Source of the DNA: an uncultured Collinsella sp.
Lineage (GTDB): Bacteria; Actinomycetota; Coriobacteriia; Coriobacteriales; Coriobacteriaceae
Direction of reading: 5' to 3'
Assembly (NCBI GenBank): GCA_902494935.1
Contig: CABUVH010000080.1
Coordinates: 1-8,820, forward strand
DNA length: 8,820 nt
Made by a program: the position numbers and the translations under genes. The notes below the pieces were generated by a model. That model was given only the letters and a program-made list of their open reading frames with translations, ran no database searches and was not told the DNA's origin. Below, one piece after another: positions 1 through 5,432 of the stretch. Within the stretch, counting starts at the first letter, position 1; each line of letters starts with the position of its first letter.

Positions 1-41
1 GCTTTCCTTTGCGTGCGGAACTCGCGACAAACTTAACCCGC
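1..41 (+). repeat. Partial, diverged second copy of the intergenic palindromic element
   Basis: Bases 1-41 on the plus strand align without gaps to the minus strand of 260-220, which is part of the core and one arm of the palindromic element at 193-341. I count 34 identical bases of 41, including an unbroken 16-base match (12-27 against 234-249) and a 6-base match at 29-34. The similarity already holds at base 1, so the copy probably continues beyond the window, and it fades after base 41. Its orientation is opposite to the complete element. The arm after base 41 differs in sequence but stays C-rich, so the two copies may share a core and have different arms. No partner arm is visible. Confidence 0.55.
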
Positions 42-62
42 CCCGGCCCCCGATGGCCCCAG

Positions 63-90
63 ACCTGACAAATAGGGACAGGTTTATTTT
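63..90 (+). repeat. Small hairpin plus T-rich tail, resembling REP/RAYT-associated motifs
   Basis: ACCTG (63-67) is complementary to CAGGT (79-83), with an 11-base loop, followed by TTATTTT. The string AATAGGGACAGGTTTATTTT resembles motifs I recall near REP-associated tyrosine transposases (Y1 family) in many bacteria; that is from memory and unchecked. No transposase gene is visible. It could instead be a weak plus-strand terminator for a gene left of the window, but a 5-bp stem is poor for that. Confidence 0.3.
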
Positions 91-192
91 GGTCGGTTGT
101 ATCTGGGGTAATGCCGCACATGCGTTTATCTAAAGATCTGAATTCATATAACTGAATAGACTGTCTGACAAAATCGAAACCCGCATCAACCA
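91..192. other. AT-rich intergenic spacer without a recognisable gene
   Basis: Bases 121-180 have 19 G or C of 60 (32%), far below the GC-rich genes around them. No open frame of useful length and no RNA gene is recognisable. The octamer CTGACAAA occurs at 65-72 and again at 165-172. The composition fits either a remnant of inserted foreign DNA or a promoter-bearing spacer for a gene outside the window. I could not identify a convincing promoter. Confidence 0.4.
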
Positions 193-341
193 GCCCTTTT
201 GCTATTCCCGGCGGGGTCCGCGGATAAAGTTTATCGCGAGTTCCGCACGAACAGGAGACCACTTAATGTGGCCTCCGTCGTGAGCAGGACTGTAGAGCAG
301 GAAACTTTATCCGCGGACCCCGCCGGGAATAGCAAAAGGGC
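193..341 (-). repeat. 149-bp palindromic element: perfect 40-bp inverted repeats around a 69-base core
   Basis: Bases 193-232 are the exact reverse complement of 302-341: 40 of 40 bases, with no match one base beyond either end. The 69-base core (233-301) holds a hairpin at 254-276 and, read on the minus strand, two CCTGCTC heptamers. The outer end of the right arm (334-341) coincides with the U-tract and last stem bases of the pnp terminator. Perfect arms in a non-coding region indicate recent formation, gene conversion or selection for pairing. The core recurs in diverged form at 1-41, which suggests a family of foldback or MITE-like elements. No coding capacity is seen. Strand is given as minus because the core hairpin pairs best in minus-strand RNA. 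Confidence 0.8.
254..276 (-). other. Core hairpin of the palindromic element
   Basis: Bases 254-262 and 268-276 form a 9-bp stem with a 5-base loop. Read as plus-strand RNA there is one A/C mismatch (258 against 272). Read as minus-strand RNA the same position is a G-U wobble, so all nine pairs form. This is weak but direct evidence that the functional strand is the minus strand, collinear with pnp. Confidence 0.5.
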
Positions 342-364
342 GACCCCAGTCCGGAGTCGCCCTT
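334..364 (-). terminator. Intrinsic terminator of pnp
   Basis: In minus-strand RNA, AAGGGCGAC (364-356) pairs with GTCGCCCTT (344-336), with CC/GG able to extend the stem inside the loop, and a run of four U residues (337-334) follows. It begins about 23 bases after the pnp stop codon. Its U-tract and the bases GCCC are shared with the right arm of the 193-341 palindrome. Confidence 0.85.
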
Positions 365-387
365 GTTGAGCTGCTTATGTGTAGCTG

Positions 388-2634
388 TTACTCGGCGTCG
401 TGGTGACGGCGGGGCTTGCGGCCTCCGTTGTCGCCGGGACGGCGCGGACGGTCGCTGCGCTCGGAGCGCTCGCGACGCGGACGCTCACGGCGCTGGAAGT
501 GCTCGCCGTCGCCCTCTGAGGCACCCTCGGCGCGAGCCGGGGCCTCGGGCTTATCCAGACGATCGAGCGAAATCTTGCCGCGGTCATCGACTTCGATGAC
601 GACGACCTTGACCTCGTCGCCCACATTGAGGACGTCCTCGACCTTCTCCACGCGGCCCTTGGCGACGCGGGAGATGTGTAGCAGGCCATCCTTACCGGGT
701 AGCAGGTTGACGAAGGCGCCGAAGGGCTGGATGGAGACCACGCGACCGGTGTACTCCTCGCCCGGCTCGGGAACCTTGATGATGAGCTTGATACGCTCGA
801 CGGCCTGGTCGACGGACTCGCCGGTGCCGCCGACAAAGACGGTGCCGTCCTCCTGGATGTCGACCGAGGCGCCGGTCTCGTCCTGGATACCGCGGATGAC
901 CTTACCGCCGGAACCGATGACGTCGCGGATCTTGTCGGTCGGAACCTGGATGGAAACGATGCGCGGAGCGGTGCTGCGCGTGGTGTGGCGCGGCTCGGGG
1001 ATCACATCGAGCATCTTCTGCAGGATGAAGGCGCGACCCTCCTTGGCCTGCTGCAGAGCGCGGGCCAGGATGTCGAAGGTGAGGCCGGTGGCCTTGTTGT
1101 CCATCTGCAGGGCGGTGATGCCCTCGGTGGTGCCGGTGACCTTAAAGTCCATGTCGCCCAGGAAGTCCTCGAGACCCTGGATGTCGGACAGCACCACGGT
1201 CTTGCCCTCCTCCTGGATCAGGCCCATGGCGATACCGGAGACCGGGCGCTTAATGGGCACGCCGCCGTCCATAAGGGCGAGCGTGGAGCCGCAGGTCGAA
1301 GCCATCGAAGAGGAGCCGTTGGACTCCATGACCTCGGAGACGACGCGGATGGCGTAGGGGAACTCGTTCTCGTCGGGAAGCACCGGAAGCAGAGCGCGCT
1401 CGGCCAGATTGCCATGGCCGATCTCGCGGCGCTTGGGGCTGCCCATGCGGCCGGTCTCGCCGGTGCAGAAAGGCGGGAAGTTGTAGTGGTGCATGTAGCG
1501 CTTGCCCTCGGTGGGCTCGATGGTATCCAGACGCTGGCCCTCGTTGAGCATGCCGAGCGAAAGAACCGAGAGCACCTGGGTCTGGCCACGCTGGAACAAA
1601 CCGGAGCCGTGAACGAGCGGCAGGTAGTTGTCCTTCACCATGATGGGACGGATCTCGTCGGCGGCACGACCGTCGACGCGCTCACCGGTCTCGACGACCA
1701 TGGTGCGCATGGCCTTCTTCTCGAGCTTCTTGAGCGCCACGGGGATCTCGCGCTCCCAAGCGGCCTGCTCCTCCTCGGTGAACTCGGCACGGATGGACTC
1801 CTTCAGAGCCTCAACCTTGCCGATACGGGAGAGCTTGTCGGCGTCACGAAGGGCGGCTGCCATCTCGTCGTAGTGGGCGAAGATGCGCTCCTGGACCTCC
1901 TCGACGGGCTGGTCGAGCGGGTACTCCTTCTTGACGATGGGGCCGTTGACCTGCTCCCACTCGGCGACGAACTCGTCCTGAGCCTGGCAGAAAGCGGCAA
2001 GGGCCTCCTGGCCAAACTTCATGGCGGCGAGCATGTCGTCCTCGGAGATCTCCTCGGCGCCGGCCTCGACCATCGAGATGAAGTCGGCGGATCCGCCCAG
2101 CTCCAGGTCCAGATCGGAGTTCTCGCGCTCCTCGTAGGTGGGGTTGACGATAAACTCGCCGGTCTCCACGTTGCGGCCGATGCGCACGCAGGCAAGCGGG
2201 CCCTCGAAGGGCACGCCGCCGAGCGTCATGGCCAGGGAAGCACCCATGACGTTGATGACGTCAAAGGGGTTGACTTGGTCGGCGACAAGCGAGGTGGCGA
2301 CGATGTGCACCTCGTTGCGGAAACCGTCCGGGAAGCTCGGGCGAATCGGACGGTCGATCATGCGCGCGGTGAGCGTGGCCTTCTCGCTGGGACGGCCCTC
2401 ACGCTTGAGGTAGCCACCCGGGATGCGCCCTGCGGCGTACATCTTCTCGTTGAAGTCGACGGTCAGCGGGAAGAAGTCGTAGTTCTTGCGCTCCTTGGAG
2501 ACGACCACGGTGTCGAGCATCGTGGTGTCGCCCTGCTTGACCAGGCAGGCGCCGGTGGCCTGCTTGGCAAGCTCGCCCGACTCGAAGGTGTAGGTCTTGC
2601 CGTACAGCTCAAAGGTCTTGGATACGAGTGTCAT
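388..2634 (-). CDS. pnp: Polynucleotide phosphorylase (polyribonucleotide nucleotidyltransferase)
   Basis: This 748-residue enzyme degrades RNA 3' to 5' by phosphorolysis, releasing nucleoside diphosphates, and acts as a cytoplasmic trimer in mRNA decay. Order of parts: first RNase PH-like domain (about 10-145), helical linker (about 240-310), second RNase PH-like domain (about 325-545), KH domain (about 555-615, with VIGSGGKVI), S1 domain (about 625-695). The catalytic motifs are visible: SNGSSSMAS, with S442/S443 matching E. coli S438/S439, and the aspartates D490 and D496 of EDFLGDMDF. It is longer than E. coli PNPase (711) because of a charged tail: residues 711-748 contain 13 arginines. 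The ATG is preceded by AAAGGAG at 4-5 bases. It lies downstream of rpsO, separated by a terminator and a structured leader, and ends in its own terminator. Confidence 0.98.
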   Translation of the reverse strand: MTLVSKTFELYGKTYTFESGELAKQATGACLVKQGDTTMLDTVVVSKERKNYDFFPLTVDFNEKMYAAGRIPGGYLKREGRPSEKATLTARMIDRPIRPSFPDGFRNEVHIVATSLVADQVNPFDVINVMGASLAMTLGGVPFEGPLACVRIGRNVETGEFIVNPTYEERENSDLDLELGGSADFISMVEAGAEEISEDDMLAAMKFGQEALAAFCQAQDEFVAEWEQVNGPIVKKEYPLDQPVEEVQERIFAHYDEMAAALRDADKLSRIGKVEALKESIRAEFTEEEQAAWEREIPVALKKLEKKAMRTMVVETGERVDGRAADEIRPIMVKDNYLPLVHGSGLFQRGQTQVLSVLSLGMLNEGQRLDTIEPTEGKRYMHHYNFPPFCTGETGRMGSPKRREIGHGNLAERALLPVLPDENEFPYAIRVVSEVMESNGSSSMASTCGSTLALMDGGVPIKRPVSGIAMGLIQEEGKTVVLSDIQGLEDFLGDMDFKVTGTTEGITALQMDNKATGLTFDILARALQQAKEGRAFILQKMLDVIPEPRHTTRSTAPRIVSIQVPTDKIRDVIGSGGKVIRGIQDETGASVDIQEDGTVFVGGTGESVDQAVERIKLIIKVPEPGEEYTGRVVSIQPFGAFVNLLPGKDGLLHISRVAKGRVEKVEDVLNVGDEVKVVVIEVDDRGKISLDRLDKPEAPARAEGASEGDGEHFQRRERPRRERSERSDRPRRPGDNGGRKPRRHHDAE

Positions 2635-2647
2635 TGTTCTCCTTTAC

Positions 2648-2670
2648 CCCACAGGCCCCTTGCCTGCGGG
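2648..2670 (-). promoter_or_regulatory. pnp leader hairpin abutting the Shine-Dalgarno
   Basis: In minus-strand RNA, CCCGCAGGC (2670-2662) pairs with GCCTGTGGG (2656-2648): nine pairs including one G-U, with a 5-base loop. The stem ends two bases before the ribosome binding site AAAGGAG (2645-2639) of pnp. Such a stem could hinder ribosome loading or be a processing site. In E. coli, pnp is autoregulated through a leader stem cut by RNase III; whether this shorter stem does the same is inference. Confidence 0.5.
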
Positions 2671-2702
2671 CTTCTCATGTGACGCGGGCCCCCTGCCCCC
2701 GC

Positions 2703-2718
2703 CACGCTTCAGAGCGTG
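2703..2718 (-). other. Small hairpin in the rpsO-pnp intergenic region
   Basis: CACGCT (2703-2708) and AGCGTG (2713-2718) are exact reverse complements with a 4-base loop. It lies between the rpsO terminator and the pnp leader hairpin and has no U-tract on the minus strand, so it is not a terminator. It may be part of a larger fold of the pnp leader. I see no clear promoter for pnp between 2635 and 2737. Confidence 0.3.
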
Positions 2719-2737
2719 ATTGTTCGCGCCCTTACAC

Positions 2738-2769
2738 AAAAAGAGCGCCCCGCTGCGCAGGACGCTCTT
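2738..2769 (-). terminator. Intrinsic terminator (or attenuator) between rpsO and pnp
   Basis: In minus-strand RNA, AAGAGCG (2769-2763) pairs with CGCTCTT (2747-2741), and the sequence continues as five U residues (2742-2738). It starts about 15 bases after the rpsO stop codon. It should end most rpsO transcripts, so pnp must be expressed by read-through or from a promoter I could not recognise. Confidence 0.8.
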
Positions 2770-2783
2770 AGCATGTACAAATC

Positions 2784-3062
2784 CTACTGGATGTTGTCGC
2801 GGATGCCCAGAGCCTTGATGAGCTCACGGTACTCGACGATGTCGTTCTTCTTGATGTAGGAAAGAAGACGACGACGACGACCGACGAGCATGAGCAGGCC
2901 ACGACGGGTGTGGAAGTCCTTCTGGTGGGACTTCATGTGCTCGGTCAGCTCCTTGATGCGCTCGGACAGGATGGCGACCTGAACCTTGGGGTTGCCGGTG
3001 TCGACCGGGGTGTTACCGAACTGAGCAGTCAGCTCCGCCTTGCGCTCTTTGGAAACAGTCAT
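2784..3062 (-). CDS. rpsO: 30S ribosomal protein S15
   Basis: S15 is an early-binding protein of the small subunit central domain, contacting the 16S rRNA three-way junction and bridging to the 50S subunit. The 92-residue product is near the usual 89 and has the family's conserved face: H42, H46, D49 and H51 in HMKSHQKDFHTRRGL, then the basic run GRRRRLLSYIKK and an IKALGIR ending. The ATG at 3062 was chosen because the protein begins MTVSKERKAEL as the family does, and AAAGGTG lies about six bases upstream. The frame stays open to an ATG at 3158, but those 32 extra residues have no S15 character and cover a structured leader. The gene is followed by a terminator and then pnp. Confidence 0.97.
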   Translation of the reverse strand: MTVSKERKAELTAQFGNTPVDTGNPKVQVAILSERIKELTEHMKSHQKDFHTRRGLLMLVGRRRRLLSYIKKNDIVEYRELIKALGIRDNIQ

Positions 3063-3082
3063 TGTTTCACCTTTCGTTTTGC

Positions 3083-3108
3083 GTCGCCCACGGGCGACTC
3101 GATTCGCC
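3083..3108 (-). promoter_or_regulatory. rpsO leader with two mutually exclusive stems
   Basis: In minus-strand RNA, GTCGCCC (3098-3092) can pair with GGGCGAC (3089-3083) across a 2-base turn, or GGCGA (3108-3104) can pair with TCGCC (3097-3093). The two stems share bases 3093-3097, so only one can form. The downstream stem ends about eight bases before the ribosome binding site. S15 is known to repress its own mRNA through leader structures in several phyla, so this is a plausible site; the link is inference. Confidence 0.4.
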
Positions 3109-3167
3109 TCGGACTGGGAAGCCGCCGGTGGAGCGAACAACCAAGGTCGAGGTACCAACAGGTCGGT

Positions 3168-3176
3168 ATGTTACCA
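3168..3176 (-). promoter_or_regulatory. Candidate rpsO promoter, extended -10 element
   Basis: Read on the minus strand, the sequence TGGTAACAT provides an extended -10 (TG, one base, TAACAT) about 105 bases upstream of the rpsO start codon and just after the recO stop. No good -35 hexamer is present at the normal distance, so support is weak. Transcription would start near 3161, giving a leader of about 100 bases that includes the stems at 3083-3108. Confidence 0.3.
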
Positions 3177-3200
3177 CAAGCAGCCCGCGCCTGCGCATCA

Positions 3201-3950
3201 TCACCGACCCAACATGAATTCCATCGCGCGGAGGCGCTGATCGGTGTGCGTCGCAGCCCAAACATGCGAAAGCCCGAGCAGGAATGCCGCCGTATGCGGG
3301 TCGATTCGCTCGGCCATGAGCGCATCGAAGGTCATGGACATGAGGGCGCGCAGCCATGCGGTCTCACCGGTCGACACCAGTTCGGCACCTGGAACGCTCG
3401 ACGCGCACGATCCGCACATGAGCCCGCCCGCCTGTGGTGAAAAATACGACAGCATGGGGTCTCCGCACAGCACGCAGGCCGAAAAATCTGGTCGATAGCC
3501 AACGTGCGACAGCAGCTTAAAGACATATGCCGCCACAAGTAGATCCATATGCGCCGTGTCGAGCCCGCTGCCCACCAGGGCAAGCGCTCGCTGCGTTATA
3601 GCAAAGGTAAACGGGTCCTCGGCGTCCTCGAACGAGCACACGCGCGCGACCTCGGCGATCGCGCTTGCGGCGCAGGTCGTCTCGTAATCGGGCGCAACGC
3701 CGAGCGGCGCCTCCATAAGCTCGGCCTGGGAAACCACGTCGAGTGACCGTCCATGTGCGAGCAGCATATCTACCGTACAGAACAGCTCGCAGCGCGCAGC
3801 CAGGCGTCCGCCGGGTTTGCGGGCGCCCCTTGCCACGGCACGAACCTGCCGACCCCGCTCGTCAAGCATCGTCAGGATCAAGTCCGTCTCTTTGAGCTTC
3901 GTCTTGTCGAGGACGAGTACCTTCGTGCGATATGTCCGGGAGCCTGCCAT
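3201..3950 (-). CDS. recO: DNA repair protein RecO
   Basis: RecO works with RecF and RecR to load RecA onto SSB-covered single-stranded DNA during gap repair and replication restart. The 249-residue protein has the N-terminal OB-fold region (about 5-80, opening RTYRTKVLVLDKTKLKETD), a helical middle, and a zinc-finger motif made by C159, C162, C179 and C182. Length is normal for RecO of Gram-positive bacteria. The ATG lies 15 bases after the era stop codon. Its likely ribosome binding site, AAGGG, overlaps that stop codon and is rather far from the ATG (about 12 bases), with a GC hairpin between. It is the last gene of the dnaJ-to-recO run. I see no intrinsic terminator after it, so read-through into rpsO is possible. 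Confidence 0.93.
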   Translation of the reverse strand: MAGSRTYRTKVLVLDKTKLKETDLILTMLDERGRQVRAVARGARKPGGRLAARCELFCTVDMLLAHGRSLDVVSQAELMEAPLGVAPDYETTCAASAIAEVARVCSFEDAEDPFTFAITQRALALVGSGLDTAHMDLLVAAYVFKLLSHVGYRPDFSACVLCGDPMLSYFSPQAGGLMCGSCASSVPGAELVSTGETAWLRALMSMTFDALMAERIDPHTAAFLLGLSHVWAATHTDQRLRAMEFMLGR

Positions 3951-3963
3951 GCGCGCCGCGCGC
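3951..3963 (-). promoter_or_regulatory. GC hairpin between the recO ribosome binding site and start codon
   Basis: GCGCG (3951-3955) and CGCGC (3959-3963) are complementary with a 3-base loop. The stem sits between AAGGG of the era stop region and the recO ATG. Folding would bring the binding site close to the start codon, compensating for the long spacing, or it could limit initiation and tie recO translation to ribosomes finishing era. Confidence 0.35.
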
Positions 3964-3965
3964 CC

Positions 3966-5033
3966 TTAGTCCTCGGCGTTGTAGCCAAAGCGGCGAATCT
4001 GGGCCTCGTCGTCACGCCAGCCGGCCTTGACCTTCACGTCCAGCTCCAAAAAGACCTGCGTGCCAAAGATACGCTCAAGATCGCGACGGGCGTCGATACC
4101 GATATGCTTGATCATCTCGCCGCCCTTGCCGATGATGATGCCCTTTTGGCCCTCGCGCTCGACGTAAATGGTGGCGTGCACGCGCAGTACCTTCTTGGTC
4201 TGCTCGAGTGCATCGCAGATCACGCCAACGGAGTGCGGGATCTCATCACGGGTGCGGCGCAAGACCTTCTCGCGCACAAACTCGGCAACGAGCGTTTCGT
4301 CGGAAGCGTCGGTACCCATATCCTCGGGGAACCAACGCGGACCCTCGGGCAAAAAGTGCGCAACGGTCTCGATAAAGGCATCGACGTTGAAGTTCTTGAC
4401 CGACGACGTCACGATCTCGTCGTCATATTCCATGAGCTCGTGGGCTGCCTTGAGCTGCTCCATGACCTGTGCGGGGTCGGCCTCATCGGCCTTAGTGAGC
4501 ACCAGGACCTTCTTGCAACGGGCGCATCTGACGCGCTCGGCAACCCAGGCGTCTCCCCTGCCGATCGGTTTGGTGGCATCAATCAAAAACGCGACGACAT
4601 CAACATCGTTCAGCTCGAACAGCGCGCTCTTGTTGAGCTCGGATCCCAGGCCGTCCTTGGGCTTATGAATACCCGGGGTATCGACAAAGACCAGCTGGTA
4701 GCCGGGACGGTTGACGACGGCGCGCATGCGGCGGCGGGTCGTCTGGGCCACCGGCGAAGTGATGGCGACCTTCTTGCCATAGCAGGCGTTGAGCAGCGTA
4801 GACTTGCCGGCGTTGGGACGACCGACCAGGGCCACAAAGCCGCTGCGGAAACCGGGCTCCACGTCGCCAAAGCCCGTGAGGTTGTCGTCCTCGTCGCACA
4901 GGGCGTCGAGCTCCTCATCGCTCATGCCCTCAAACGGGTCGAACTCCTCGACTTCCTCGAGCTCCTCGGTATCCACCGCGTCCAGGGACTCGTCATCCAA
5001 AATCTCATCGATAAGCTGCATATTGTCGGACAT
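3966..5033 (-). CDS. era: GTPase Era with an acidic N-terminal extension
   Basis: Era binds the 3' end of 16S rRNA through its KH domain and assists 30S maturation, cycling with GTP. G1 is GRPNAGKS (71-78), the G2 threonines are in QTTR (97-100), and G3 is DTPG (118-121). G4 reads TKAD (180-183) where most Era proteins have NKxD. The C-terminal KH domain (about 265-345) has the GKGG loop at 302-305. At 355 residues it is some 55 longer than E. coli Era (301), owing to an N-terminal stretch with 26 Asp or Glu and no Lys, Arg or His in residues 1-60. The ATG at 5033 has AAAGGGA at good spacing inside the 12-base gap after the kinase gene, so the extension is probably translated. M37 is an alternative start that I favour less. 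Confidence 0.96.
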   Translation of the reverse strand: MSDNMQLIDEILDDESLDAVDTEELEEVEEFDPFEGMSDEELDALCDEDDNLTGFGDVEPGFRSGFVALVGRPNAGKSTLLNACYGKKVAITSPVAQTTRRRMRAVVNRPGYQLVFVDTPGIHKPKDGLGSELNKSALFELNDVDVVAFLIDATKPIGRGDAWVAERVRCARCKKVLVLTKADEADPAQVMEQLKAAHELMEYDDEIVTSSVKNFNVDAFIETVAHFLPEGPRWFPEDMGTDASDETLVAEFVREKVLRRTRDEIPHSVGVICDALEQTKKVLRVHATIYVEREGQKGIIIGKGGEMIKHIGIDARRDLERIFGTQVFLELDVKVKAGWRDDEAQIRRFGYNAED

Positions 5034-5045
5034 GGGAATCCCTTT

Positions 5046-5423
5046 CTAAATAAAGCCGAGCGCGTGGGCAAATACCAGCACGCCCACAATCGCGGCGGTG
5101 ATGGAAAGTACGTATACGGAAGCGGCGGCGATGTCCTTCGCACGCTTGGCCAGCGGATGGAGCTCCTGGGTCGCCAGGTCGACGATGGCCTCCATAGCGG
5201 TGTTGCACAGCTCGCCGTGAATCACCAGGCCACAACAGATGATAATCGTGGCCCACTCGGCAATGTCGAGCCCCACGACGCAGCCGGCAATGACGGTGCA
5301 CACGCCCGCAACGAGCATGACCTTAATGTTGCGCTCGGTCTTGACGGCGGTGACGAAGCCCTCCATGGCGTAGGAAAACGACTTTAAGAAGGACGGATGG
5401 TCCTTGTTCGATCCGGGAATCAT
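5046..5423 (-). CDS. dgkA: Prokaryotic diacylglycerol kinase family protein (probable undecaprenol kinase)
   Basis: This small integral membrane kinase phosphorylates a lipid alcohol with ATP. In Gram-positive relatives the preferred substrate is undecaprenol, feeding the cell-wall lipid carrier pool; in E. coli it is diacylglycerol. The 125 residues match the family length. Three hydrophobic segments are visible (about 34-52, 55-70 and 100-123). The signature GELCNTAMEAIVDL gives E71, N74 and E78, matching the catalytic E69, N72 and E76 of the E. coli enzyme, and E30 corresponds to its E28. The ATG follows AGGAG, which overlaps the ybeY stop codon. Position between ybeY and era is classic for Gram-positive bacteria. 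Substrate cannot be decided from sequence, so the symbol names the family only. Confidence 0.93.
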   Translation of the reverse strand: MIPGSNKDHPSFLKSFSYAMEGFVTAVKTERNIKVMLVAGVCTVIAGCVVGLDIAEWATIIICCGLVIHGELCNTAMEAIVDLATQELHPLAKRAKDIAAASVYVLSITAAIVGVLVFAHALGFI

Positions 5424-5432
5424 AGACGGCTC

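Noticed and set aside
193..341. The palindrome as an assembly fold-back artefact
   Set aside because: Not fully excluded, but the 69-base core is unique and structured, a diverged copy lies at 1-41, and the arm meets the pnp terminator naturally. A fold-back artefact would duplicate longer flanking sequence.
193..341. The palindrome as a classical phase-variable promoter inverton
   Set aside because: The core is only 69 bases and I see no good -35/-10 pair in it on either strand. No recombinase gene is nearby. Kept only as a check under the main finding.
363..599. A 78-codon open frame on the plus strand overlapping the 3' end of pnp
   Set aside because: It reads the complement of the PNPase tail and terminator, and has no family resemblance or ribosome binding site.
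985..2682. A 565-codon open frame on the plus strand opposite pnp
   Set aside because: It is an antisense shadow of the GC-rich pnp gene; its product is a low-complexity Leu/Gly/Asp/Val-rich sequence with no family features.
3063..3158. An N-terminal extension of rpsO from an upstream ATG
   Set aside because: The added residues do not match S15, the ATG at 3062 has a proper ribosome binding site, and the region is better explained as a structured leader.
3177..3200. A terminator after recO
   Set aside because: Only a 4-bp GCAG/CTGC stem without a U-tract is present on the minus strand, too weak for an intrinsic terminator.
3753..5387. A 544-codon open frame on the plus strand opposite era and dgkA
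   Set aside because: It spans several well-identified minus-strand genes and has shadow composition. No ribosome binding site or domain supports it.
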